This document shows, piece by piece, positions 6,963-14,204 of a stretch of 16,816 nt of DNA (position 1 is the first letter of the stretch; each line of letters begins with the position of its first letter). The notes below the pieces were generated by a model. The model saw only the letters and a list, made by a program, of their open reading frames with translations. It ran no database searches and had not been told where the DNA came from. The stretch is taken from assembly GCA_018623785.1 (NCBI GenBank), contig JAAZVD010000006.1, forward strand, positions 1 through 16,816, given 5' to 3'. Both the position numbers and the translations under genes were made by a program. Source of the DNA: Bacteroidota bacterium (lineage in GTDB: Bacteria; Bacteroidota; Rhodothermia; Rhodothermales; UBA10348).

Positions 6963-7280
6963 GATAGTATGTGTTGAAGTGTCAGGGTCGCACCTTGGGC
7001 ACTTGACCCAATCGACGTCGTCATGACTCACTTCATCGGAGCCTTCAGGAAGGTATCCCAACCGCTCGCTTGGTTGTTGTAGAGCACTCTCAGCAGTCCG
7101 TGTAAGGGAAACCTTGCCTCTCGACGCAGCAGTAGACCCAGTGCCCTAGGGCTGTATGTAGGCACACGGGATGCCTATCTTGAAAAAGCGGCCACATACC
7201 ACTGCACTCTTGTTAGGCCGCGCCATGGCGTCCCGGCAGACCATAGCTTCCACCCCAAAACGTCCCCAACGCCGTATCCC
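6963..7280. other. Divergent intergenic region with inverted repeats
   Basis: 318 bases without a gene, between the SDR start and the membrane-protein start, so it should hold two divergent promoters. I find no consensus -7 or -35/-10 pair. Structures seen: interleaved 5-bp complementarities near the SDR start (6977-7009), a GNRA-type hairpin GUAAGG-GAAA-CCUUGC (7102-7117), a perfect 10-bp palindrome GCCCTAGGGC (7143-7152) and an overlapping hairpin 7141-7148 with 7159-7165. None matches a riboswitch I know. Confidence 0.5.
6977..7009 (-). promoter_or_regulatory. Possible pseudoknot or two-state switch in the SDR leader
   Basis: On the minus strand, GGGTC (7009-7005) can pair with GACCC (6989-6985), and AAGTG (7004-7000) with CACTT (6981-6977). 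The order is S1-S2-S1'-S2', so the helices are interleaved: either a pseudoknot or two competing hairpins. The element ends 14 bases before the SDR ATG. Each helix is only 5 bp, so chance is a serious alternative. Confidence 0.25.
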
Positions 7281-8138
7281 ATGACCCCACTGCTTTCACG
7301 CTGGTCCAGCCCATCCTACCGGTATCGTCTCGGAAGCTTGGTGTTCTTTTTCCTGGTGATGGCAGCTTCGTTTTATCAGGGGGCCATGGCAGGCCCGGAT
7401 ATGCGGGCGTTCCTGATCGTGGTCATAGCCTGCTTTCTGGTAATTACGCTGTTTTTGGCAAGGCACGTGTTCATGGGACTCTTGTTGATGGGGGTCGCAG
7501 GAGGGCTTGGATGGCTCACTGACATCTGGGGGGTCAGTAACGAGCTATGGACCTACCACGGAAATGAAAATTCCTTTCTTGAACTACATGCCGGTGCTCC
7601 TTCCGGAGGCGTTCCGATCGAGATCATTCTGGCCTATTTCTTCTCGGCCATGTGGTTGATGCAGGTCCTCGAATCCCTCTTTGACGAGGAGCACGACTGG
7701 ATGCATGCCTTTCACGATGCCGGTAAAAAGCTGGGGCTTGGGCGGCAGGAATGGATGATGGGAGCGTCCATCACATTGGTATCGATTCTTGTGGTGATGG
7801 CAGATCCCCTGTACCTGCAGCCTCTGATCACGTTCAATATCGGAACGTGGCTGACTTTGTTAGTGCCGTCTTCCATGCGACATACGTCCCTCGTCTTCGG
7901 CCTGGTAATGGCTGTTTCGGGTCTTTTTTTCGAGATGCTGTGCACGGGCAAGCTGTTCCCGGATGTTGCTATCTGGACCTACTCTGAAACAGGGCACGAT
8001 CCGCTACGCTGGATGCTGGGTGTTTTTCTGGGGTATGCAGGCAGCGGTGCCATCGTGGCCAGTGCGCAATTGTTGCTGCTGAAACATCGCTTTTTAGGAA
8101 AGCAGGTGGAGTTGTTGCCGCATCCCGCCTGGATTTGA
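7281..8138 (+). CDS. Polytopic membrane protein of unknown function (about 8 TM)
   Basis: 285 aa, mostly hydrophobic. Likely membrane segments: about 17-38, 42-60, 64-83, 111-130, 160-178, 183-197, 202-220 and 242-267. Loops carry the informative residues: DIWGVSNELWTYHG (81-94), GVPIE (110-114), an acidic/His loop DEEHDWMHAFHDAG (135-148), and FPDVAIWTYSETGHD (226-240). The WTY motif occurs twice (90-92 and 232-234), each time after a hydrophobic segment and before the next, which suggests an internal duplication. The GVPIE-then-hydrophobic pattern is reminiscent of the PxE motif of lycopene-cyclase-domain membrane proteins, but I cannot assign it to that family and see no carotenoid genes nearby. 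ATG at 7281 has no Shine-Dalgarno sequence. It converges on the SRPBCC gene with 25 bases between stops. Confidence 0.8.
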   Translation: MTPLLSRWSSPSYRYRLGSLVFFFLVMAASFYQGAMAGPDMRAFLIVVIACFLVITLFLARHVFMGLLLMGVAGGLGWLTDIWGVSNELWTYHGNENSFLELHAGAPSGGVPIEIILAYFFSAMWLMQVLESLFDEEHDWMHAFHDAGKKLGLGRQEWMMGASITLVSILVVMADPLYLQPLITFNIGTWLTLLVPSSMRHTSLVFGLVMAVSGLFFEMLCTGKLFPDVAIWTYSETGHDPLRWMLGVFLGYAGSGAIVASAQLLLLKHRFLGKQVELLPHPAWI

Positions 8139-8163
8139 GAAGCCCTTCGATCGGTCTGTTTTC

Positions 8164-8616
8164 TTAGTGACCGAACTCCTCGGAAATGACCTTCTTGCGA
8201 TGGGCAAAGATGCGTCCCAGCTGCAGTTTGATGAGTGGATAGGCCAGATCACCGAGAGGAGATAAGGGTAGTCCGTACTCTACCTCGTCAATGATGCGGG
8301 TCCGGCTGCCGTGGTCTTCGAAGCGGTGCGTGTGAACCCATTTTGCGTAGGGCCCCTTGAGCTGTGTGTCCTCGAAATCATGCGGAGGATTCCAGCCCGT
8401 GATTTCAGTTCGCCATTTGAACGGTATACCGGCTAGGTGAAGTTGGTAATCGATGAGCGCTCCCACCTTCATTTCAATTGGCTGGTCCGAAAGTATCCGG
8501 AAGCGCAGCTCCTTGGGCGTAATGCGTTCGAGATTGGCCGCATTCGAGAAAAAGGCGAACACCTCGTCACGGGGCTTATCAATCCATTGCTCAGAGCGAA
8601 GGTGGTGCACGATCAT
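8164..8616 (-). CDS. SRPBCC family (START/polyketide-cyclase-like) protein
   Basis: 150 aa, the typical size of a single-domain SRPBCC protein. The N-terminal strand-helix HHLRSEQWIDKPRDEVFAFF with SNAANLERITP is the standard opening of the fold, and the C-terminal segment PLIKLQLGRIFAHRKKVI matches the long closing helix. It resembles the group often annotated as cell-division-inhibitor-like or CDP-paratose-epimerase-associated SRPBCC proteins (pattern LEDTQLKGPYAKWVHTHRF, here with FEDT). These domains form a hydrophobic cavity for lipids or other ligands; the ligand is unknown. No signal peptide, so cytosolic. The ATG at 8616 lies about 45 bases downstream of the terminator that closes the two-component operon, so it likely has its own promoter in 8617-8665; only a weak AATTTG resembling a -7 element is visible there. 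Confidence 0.85.
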   Translation of the reverse strand: MIVHHLRSEQWIDKPRDEVFAFFSNAANLERITPKELRFRILSDQPIEMKVGALIDYQLHLAGIPFKWRTEITGWNPPHDFEDTQLKGPYAKWVHTHRFEDHGSRTRIIDEVEYGLPLSPLGDLAYPLIKLQLGRIFAHRKKVISEEFGH

Positions 8617-8661
8617 GTGATTAGGAGACGTCTTGGATGGAGCAGAGCAAATTGGTTGGAG

Positions 8662-8704
8662 AAGGCCAAAAGAAAGGGGGCACCCCCCGCCGAGGTGCCC
8701 CCTT
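8662..8704 (-). terminator. Rho-independent terminator of the LytTR/LytS operon
   Basis: 11-bp perfect stem (8674-8684 with 8694-8704) around a 9-base loop, followed on the minus strand by a T-rich tail (TTTCTTTTGG). It lies about 150 bases past the response-regulator stop, leaving a long 3' untranslated region (8705-8851) in which I see no gene or clear structure. Confidence 0.8.
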
Positions 8705-8851
8705 ATGACTGGTGTCTTCCGAAGTTGTTACGGGAATCCACCTGGTCAATTGCTGATCAGAGAATACCCGCCGTTGGCAGATATGAACACTTTTTTTGGA
8801 CAGCCCGCGCTGCTCATCGACAAGTGGCATCCCGCGTCGGTAAACGGCTGC

Positions 8852-9625
8852 CTATCCTCCCAGTGCCTCTTCAACTTTCGGCCAGTATCGCCGGGACAGC
8901 TTGAGCTCGTGCCCATCCTTCAGATACACGATGTAATCCCCGTGGAAATACGGTTTGATTTCGCGGACTGAAGCAATGCGGACGATACTTGAGCGATGGA
9001 TCCGAACAAAATGGTCCGGAGACAACTTCTTTTCCATGCCGGCCATGGTCTCCCGGATCATACTCTTCTCTTCCCCGCAGTGCAGTATCACATAGTCCCC
9101 TGCCGCCTCCACCCAGTCAATGTCTCCGGCGTCCACAAACCGAATGGCACCCCGCTCCTTGACCATGAAGCGCACTCCACGACCTGATGCAGGCGGGGTA
9201 CGCGTCTCGGTCAACAGCTGGCGCAGCCGGCTCTCAAGATCAGCACGCTTGCGCTGCTGAACCTGCTTGCGGGCCCGCTGCAAGGCTGCCTCGAAGCGCT
9301 CATCGGAAAACGGCTTGACGAGGTAGTCGATGGCACTGGTTTCAAAGGCTTTGACAGCGTACTCGTCGTAGGCGGTTACAAAAACCACCGCCGGCATCCG
9401 ATCGGCACCAATCTCTGAAACTACCTCGAGCCCCGTAAGACCAGGCATTTGAACGTCCAGGAATACCAAGTCCGGCTTGTGGAGGCGGATGGCCTCTACC
9501 GCTCCGGGCCCATCCGAGGCCTCGGCAACAATATGGAAGTCGTGTTCCTCGTCCAGAAGGAGCCGAACGGTATCCCTGGCCAAGGCCTCATCATCCACAA
9601 TAAGTACGTCCAGAGGCGCGTCCAT
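8852..9625 (-). CDS. LytTR-family response regulator
   Basis: 257 aa. The receiver domain covers about 5-120 with acidic pocket Asp11/Asp12, phospho-acceptor Asp57 (VFLDVQMPG), Thr84 (VFVTAYDEYAVKAF) and Lys104 (YLVKPF), all conserved. A basic coiled linker (about 120-145) leads to a LytTR DNA-binding domain at about 150-255 (IDWVEAAGDYVILH, then FVRIHRSSIVR). Such regulators bind paired direct repeats ahead of target genes. The start is ATG 9625, two bases after the stop of the sensor kinase, so translation is almost certainly coupled. No candidate target is adjacent. A terminator follows at 8662-8704. Confidence 0.96.
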   Translation of the reverse strand: MDAPLDVLIVDDEALARDTVRLLLDEEHDFHIVAEASDGPGAVEAIRLHKPDLVFLDVQMPGLTGLEVVSEIGADRMPAVVFVTAYDEYAVKAFETSAIDYLVKPFSDERFEAALQRARKQVQQRKRADLESRLRQLLTETRTPPASGRGVRFMVKERGAIRFVDAGDIDWVEAAGDYVILHCGEEKSMIRETMAGMEKKLSPDHFVRIHRSSIVRIASVREIKPYFHGDYIVYLKDGHELKLSRRYWPKVEEALGG

Positions 9626-9627
9626 AC

Positions 9628-10770
9628 TCAGTTTACCTCAGAGGGTAGTTGCATGACCGGTTCGGTGGAGAAGGGTACCTGAATCGTAACCTCAAGACCG
9701 CCGAGGTCGCCATTACGGAAACTGAAGTCCTGCTCTTTCCCGTACAGATTCTCCAAGCGCTCCTGTGTATTGCCTACGCCAACGCCCTTCTTCAAGCGCT
9801 CCGGATTTCGCAGGCCTGGGCCATTGTCGGAAACTGTCATCCGAATCGTTCCGTCATGCAGTCTCGCCTCGATACGAATTTTCCCCTGCTCCATAGACGG
9901 TGAGATGCCATGATGGATGGCATTCTCCACGATGGGCTGCAGGATGAGGTTTGGCACAAAGGCAGACCGAACCTCCTCGTCCATGGTAATCTCCACCTGC
10001 AACCGCTTGCCGAAGCGCGTCTGTTCAATGGCCAGGTAGCGTCGTAGGAAGTCTACCTCCTGCTCAAGAGGAATTTCCTGCTGGCCTTTGTTTTCGAGGG
10101 CGAGGCGAAGAAATTCACCGAGCTGCCCGAGCATGTTGACGGCCGGCTTGTTTTCCCCCTTGCGCACGAGTGCGGCAATGGAGTGCAGCGTGTTAAAGAG
10201 AAAATGCGGGTGGATCTGCATTTTGAGGGCCCGCAGATTGGCCTGCGCCAATTGCACTTGCAAGGCCGCTGTCTGCGCCTCGCGCCCGACATAGCGACGG
10301 TAATACTCCCACGCGGAATAGAGGCCGACGATGGCAGCGTAGGTAAAGATGTTAGCGTGAATGCGGGTAAAGAAGTGCACCCTGTAGAGTCCGAACGTTA
10401 CCACGTCGTGCAGCCCTGCGGCCCGAAACAAGACCAGGTTGACCGCCGAATGTATGAGCATCGTAGCCAGAAGGGCGGGGAGGTGGACAGTCAGGAGTAC
10501 CCGCTTCCAGGTGTCCTGCTCCAGAGGACGCAGGTGACACAATTTGACAATGGCTGGCGTCAAACATGCCCAGATGTACCAGTTGGGCAGGGTAGAAATC
10601 AGGGCATAGGACCAGTTGAGCGGCTGCGCCGACAAGGTCTGATTCAGATAGTAGAAACTGAGCGCAGCGACGCCGGGGATTGACCAGAGCAGCACGTAGG
10701 CCGGGAGGTTGAACCAATCGGCCCAGGGACGTGGGAGAGAAGCTGTTTGTACGCGGGCTGCGAGGGGCAT
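9628..10770 (-). CDS. LytS/YehU-type sensor histidine kinase
   Basis: 380 aa from ATG 10770. A TTG at 10818 would add 16 residues without family character. Four hydrophobic segments (about 24-41, 62-78, 92-115, 139-156) form the membrane sensor. Then comes a short coiled stretch and the His_kinase domain (PF06580): ALKMQIHPHFLFNTLHSI with H-box His187/His189, typical of this class, in which a single HPHFLFN motif carries the phospho-acceptor. The N-box is LQPIVENAIHHGI (Asn283) and the G-boxes are DNGPGL (315-320) and GVGVGNTQERL. No PAS, GAF or periplasmic domain is present, so the signal is probably membrane-linked. It is the first gene of the two-gene operon and phosphorylates the LytTR regulator encoded next. 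Confidence 0.95.
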   Translation of the reverse strand: MPLAARVQTASLPRPWADWFNLPAYVLLWSIPGVAALSFYYLNQTLSAQPLNWSYALISTLPNWYIWACLTPAIVKLCHLRPLEQDTWKRVLLTVHLPALLATMLIHSAVNLVLFRAAGLHDVVTFGLYRVHFFTRIHANIFTYAAIVGLYSAWEYYRRYVGREAQTAALQVQLAQANLRALKMQIHPHFLFNTLHSIAALVRKGENKPAVNMLGQLGEFLRLALENKGQQEIPLEQEVDFLRRYLAIEQTRFGKRLQVEITMDEEVRSAFVPNLILQPIVENAIHHGISPSMEQGKIRIEARLHDGTIRMTVSDNGPGLRNPERLKKGVGVGNTQERLENLYGKEQDFSFRNGDLGGLEVTIQVPFSTEPVMQLPSEVN

Positions 10771-11031
10771 GAGCGTTGAAGTGGGCAAGCGGAGGTCCGG
10801 ACGCGCGAGTATGCGCAAAACCCCATGGATTCACGACGAGCGGTCGACAAACGGATGGATACGTCGACACGTGGCGGGCAGGCAAGACAGACGGGACAAA
10901 CGCGCAAAGGGTGACCAGCAGGCTCGACTGCGTATGTGTGGGCCATGGACGATAATCGTTTCTGGAAACCGGTGTGAAGGTGCTCCCGGACGGTGTACCT
11001 TCCCACACACATTATCCTGCACGCTACACCC
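10771..11031. promoter_or_regulatory. Divergent intergenic region between the kinase and NTF2-like genes
   Basis: Presumed to hold divergent promoters for the two-component operon and for the NTF2-like/sdaA pair. No consensus promoter element was found on either strand. An imperfect inverted repeat (10972-10981 with 10997-11008, two 5-bp stems separated by a 2-base bulge) lies 24 bases before the start at 11032 and could be a leader hairpin or an operator. Confidence 0.35.
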
Positions 11032-11508
11032 ATGCCACACCGATTACGCGTTCTTCTTCTACTTCTCTTCCTTGCGCCTGGCGCTCGTGCGCAGGACGCT
11101 GACCCCGTCGATGTCGAAAGCATCGACGCCATTATCAAGGCCTACTACGACGTCGTATCCGGGCCCGCCGGAGAAATCCCGGATTATGAGCGGGACAAAA
11201 CCCTGCATCATCCCGATGCCTGGATTGCCATCGCCAATGTGGATGACAACGGAGCGCCGTTCGTGACAAGGATGACGCTCGAAGATTTCTATGGGGACCA
11301 TGCCCCCAGGGCCGAACCGTTCTATGAATGGGAAGTGGAACGCGCTGTTCAACGCCACGGCAACATGGCCCATGTCTGGAGCCGGTATGCTTCGGCCCGC
11401 GAACCCGACGGCGAACCGTACACAGGGGGTGTAAACTCGATTACCCTTTGGCACGATGGTACCCGCTGGTGGGTCATGGGCTGGATGTTCGATCGGTCCG
11501 GCGACTAA
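11032..11508 (+). CDS. Exported NTF2-like (SnoaL-type) protein
   Basis: 158 aa from ATG 11032; the longer ORF from 10993 adds 13 residues ahead of what is clearly a signal peptide. That signal peptide is MPHRLRVLLLLLFLAPGARA with likely cleavage before QDADP (residue 21). The mature domain has the alpha-plus-beta pattern of NTF2-like proteins: helix IDAIIKAYYDVVSG (31-44), central segment HHPDAWIAI, helix TLEDFYG, strands VERAVQRHGNMAHVWSRYAS and the final GVNSITLWHDGTRWWVMGWMF. NTF2-like folds may be enzymes or ligand binders; there is no catalytic signature that names a reaction. It is 12 bases upstream of sdaA on the same strand, so probably co-transcribed, although a functional link to serine deamination is not evident. 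Confidence 0.85.
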   Translation: MPHRLRVLLLLLFLAPGARAQDADPVDVESIDAIIKAYYDVVSGPAGEIPDYERDKTLHHPDAWIAIANVDDNGAPFVTRMTLEDFYGDHAPRAEPFYEWEVERAVQRHGNMAHVWSRYASAREPDGEPYTGGVNSITLWHDGTRWWVMGWMFDRSGD

Positions 11509-11520
11509 CTACGTCCCTGT

Positions 11521-12900
11521 ATGTTCATCTCTGCACTCGACCTTTTTAAAGTCGGTATCGGCCCCTCCAGCTCCCACACGATGGGACCGATGGTAGCGGC
11601 GGAAACCTTCCGTCGCAGCATTACCCGGCATGTAACCAAGGGCAACCTGATACTTGACGCAGGCAGCGCCATCCGTGTTATTCTCAAGGGGTCCCTTGCG
11701 TGGACAGGAAAGGGACACGCTACGGACCGGGCCGTCGTGCTGGGACTGAACGGATACACGCCACGGGGGCTGATCAAAGAGGATGTCAACGCACTCATGG
11801 GCGACTTGTGGCAACGCGTCCGGATTGACACGGAGGCGTGGAGCCTCGGCCTTGCGGCGCCTGACGATGTCCTCTTTGACCGGGGCGAGCCGCTTCCCGA
11901 GCATCCGAATGGAATGATCTTCCAAGTCATTTCGGGTGATGACGTTGCTCACGAGCGCCGCTACTTCTCCATCGGTGGCGGCTTCATTACGGGCGAAGAG
12001 GAGATTGAGGAGATCGAAGCACCACTGGCCATGGAAGGTGCCGAGGGTTTCCCGTTCCCTTTCGAATCCGGCAGGGACATGCTGGTCATGTCCCGCGAGT
12101 CCGGATTATCCATTGCGAGCATGAAGCGCGAAAACGAACACCGCTACCATGGCGACAAGGAGCTCGACCGCGGTCTGGACGAGATCTGGACCGTCATGAA
12201 GGCATGCGTGGAAAACGGTCTGGAAACGGAGGGTACCTTACCTGGCGGACTGAATGTGCGGCGCCGGGCCAAGAAGCTGGTTGGCGAGCTGCGCGAGGGC
12301 AAAGGTCGCATCAGCATGAACGACTGGTTATGCGCGTATGCCATGGCTGTCAACGAAGAGAACGCGGCAGGCCACATGGTGGTTACGGCACCGACCAATG
12401 GGGCTGCCGGGGTAATTCCGGCCGTCCTGTACTGGATGGTCGGGCATGAAAACCTGGATCGCGAGGGTATCCACGACTTTTTGCTTACGGCGGCGGCCAT
12501 TGGCGGCCTGATCAAACACCGTAGCAGCATTTCGGGCGCGGAGGTAGGCTGTCAGGGAGAAGTCGGCTCGGCCTCCGCCATGGCCGCCGCCGGACTCTGC
12601 GCCGTGCTCGGCGGCACCGTGGCCCAGGTGGAGAATGCCGCCGAGATCGCCCTCGAGCATCACCTCGGGCTGACCTGTGATCCGGTGGCCGGCCTTGTGC
12701 AGGTGCCCTGCATCGAGCGCAACGGCTTCGGCGCCATCAAAGCGTTCACGGCTGCCTCACTTGCACTGCGCGGAAGCGGTCATCACATCATGACGCTCGA
12801 TGCGTGCATTTCCGCTATGAAGCAGACGGGCGAGGAGATGTCCCACAAGTTCAAGGAGACCTCGCTCGGCGGTCTGGCCGTCAGCATCACCGAGTGCTGA
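11521..12900 (+). CDS. sdaA: L-serine ammonia-lyase (iron-sulfur, single chain)
   Basis: 459 aa, the single-chain form (E. coli SdaA is 454) joining the beta and alpha domains of the two-subunit enzymes. It converts L-serine to pyruvate and ammonia in the cytosol using a [4Fe-4S] cluster. The start is ATG 11521, giving MFISALDLFKVGIGPSSSHT, the canonical N-terminus. Cluster ligands are Cys344 (EVGCQGEVGSA), Cys386 (LTCDPVAG) and Cys397 (VPCIERN). The last residue is Cys459. In the Legionella enzyme the C-terminal cysteine folds into the active site and supplies the fourth cluster ligand until serine displaces it, and the same arrangement is probable here. Upstream lies an NTF2-like gene 12 bases away; downstream rodA converges with 40 bases between the stops and no clear terminator. 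Confidence 0.97.
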   Translation: MFISALDLFKVGIGPSSSHTMGPMVAAETFRRSITRHVTKGNLILDAGSAIRVILKGSLAWTGKGHATDRAVVLGLNGYTPRGLIKEDVNALMGDLWQRVRIDTEAWSLGLAAPDDVLFDRGEPLPEHPNGMIFQVISGDDVAHERRYFSIGGGFITGEEEIEEIEAPLAMEGAEGFPFPFESGRDMLVMSRESGLSIASMKRENEHRYHGDKELDRGLDEIWTVMKACVENGLETEGTLPGGLNVRRRAKKLVGELREGKGRISMNDWLCAYAMAVNEENAAGHMVVTAPTNGAAGVIPAVLYWMVGHENLDREGIHDFLLTAAAIGGLIKHRSSISGAEVGCQGEVGSASAMAAAGLCAVLGGTVAQVENAAEIALEHHLGLTCDPVAGLVQVPCIERNGFGAIKAFTAASLALRGSGHHIMTLDACISAMKQTGEEMSHKFKETSLGGLAVSITEC

Positions 12901-12940
12901 CCTCACATGGTGCCGTAGTCACGATGCGTGCAAGGCCCGG

Positions 12941-14200
12941 TCAGTAGCCGTAGATGGAGAAATCGTCCTTTTTCAAGTGCAGGCTCAAAACGATAGCCAA
13001 CAAAGCGGTGTTGGCCAGCAGGGCAGACCCTCCGTAGGAGATGAAGGGTAGCGGAATCCCGATAACGGGCAACAGCGACGTAGCCATTCCGATGTTGATG
13101 AAAATGTGGACCAGGTAGATTCCGGATGCCCCTGCAGCAATGAGCACCGCGAATGGATGCTTGATATTCGCACCGAGCTGCAACAGGCGGATGAGCAGCA
13201 CCGCAAACAGAAAAAGGACGACCAAGCTTCCAAAAAAGCCCCATTCCTCCCCAATCACCGAGAATACGAAGTCGGTGGACTGCTCAAAAACGTACCCTCC
13301 TTGCGTCTGCGTACCCTGCAGGAATCCCTTGCCAAACCAGCCGCCGCTGCCAATGGCCGCCATCGAGTTGACCTGGTGAAAGCCGACATTCTGACGGAAT
13401 TGCTCTGCACCAGGGTCGGTAAACGACAAAATGCGCTGCACCTGGTAATCGCTGAGCACCATGGTGATGGCCACATTGGCCAATCCCACCACGCCGCCCG
13501 TCATGAGCGCAGACACGATGCTGAACCGAGTATTGCGGGTTCGCCACCACATGAAGGCCACGAACAATACGACGAACACGATGGCCGTGGGCATGGACAC
13601 GATGGCAAAGTAGCCCGCCACGGCCGGTGCAATCATCAGGAGTAGAAGATTCAGGTCCAGACCCGACCAGAACAGCACGATCGGCACGAGGCCAAAAAAG
13701 ACAAGGGCAGTACCCGTGTCATTCTGCAAAATGATGAGCGAGGCCGGCAGCATGATGATGCCGACCAGGAGGAATGCAAACCGCAAATCCATGGTCTTGG
13801 GCCGACGCATCCCCACGACCTGCGCTACCGCCAACACGGTTCCCACTTTGGCCAGCTCCGAGACCTGCAGGCTCATCGGGCCGATGTAGAGCCATGATTT
13901 AGCGCCGTTGACCTCCCTACCAAAGATCAACGCGGCCACGAGAAGGAGCAGCGTAATCCCATAGACCGGAAAGGCCATTTGCTGAAAGAACCGGACAGGG
14001 AGTATCAGGGCGATGACCATTCCCCCTAGACAGATTCCAAGCCAGGTAATCTGATTACCGAAGTTCTGCCGCGGATTGAACTGATAAAACTGCGAGGAAG
14101 GACCATGCGTGGCAGAATAAATGGCCATAAGGCCAATGATGACCAAGGCTATCCAGGCCAGTAGGGTAACGGGGTCCAGGTTCGTATACCGTTTACGCAT
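12941..14200 (-). CDS. rodA: Rod shape-determining protein RodA (SEDS glycosyltransferase)
   Basis: 419 aa from ATG 14200 (MRKRYTNLDPVTLL), four bases after the mrdA stop. A GTG at 14233 would overlap mrdA by 29 bases and is less likely. RodA polymerises lipid II into glycan strands in the elongasome and works with PBP2. About ten membrane segments are visible. SEDS signatures: SELAKV (113-118), NDTGTA (160-165), the extracytoplasmic TDPGAEQFRQNVGF, with Asp262 aligned to the catalytic Asp262 of E. coli RodA, IGSGGWFGKGF, TDFVFSVIGEEWGF (309-322) and the C-terminal PFISYGGSALL. Order mrdA-rodA is the widespread arrangement. It ends with ...DFSIYGY and TGA, convergent with sdaA. Confidence 0.97.
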   Translation of the reverse strand: MRKRYTNLDPVTLLAWIALVIIGLMAIYSATHGPSSQFYQFNPRQNFGNQITWLGICLGGMVIALILPVRFFQQMAFPVYGITLLLLVAALIFGREVNGAKSWLYIGPMSLQVSELAKVGTVLAVAQVVGMRRPKTMDLRFAFLLVGIIMLPASLIILQNDTGTALVFFGLVPIVLFWSGLDLNLLLLMIAPAVAGYFAIVSMPTAIVFVVLFVAFMWWRTRNTRFSIVSALMTGGVVGLANVAITMVLSDYQVQRILSFTDPGAEQFRQNVGFHQVNSMAAIGSGGWFGKGFLQGTQTQGGYVFEQSTDFVFSVIGEEWGFFGSLVVLFLFAVLLIRLLQLGANIKHPFAVLIAAGASGIYLVHIFINIGMATSLLPVIGIPLPFISYGGSALLANTALLAIVLSLHLKKDDFSIYGY

Positions 14201-14204
14201 ACCG

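Noticed and set aside
6963..7061. N-terminal extension of the SDR with a CPRC motif
   Set aside because: Starts at a TTG, and the canonical SDR N-terminus begins at the ATG at 6962. The CPRC is probably a chance reading of the leader, which has RNA-structure potential instead.
7104..7115. AAGGGAAACCTT resembling part of a cobalamin riboswitch
   Set aside because: The neighbouring conserved B12-box pieces are absent and the order does not fit; a simple tetraloop hairpin explains it.
10352..11008. 218-codon minus-strand frame overlapping the kinase start and intergenic region
   Set aside because: Out of frame with the kinase, low-complexity Pro/Ser/Arg composition, no domain.
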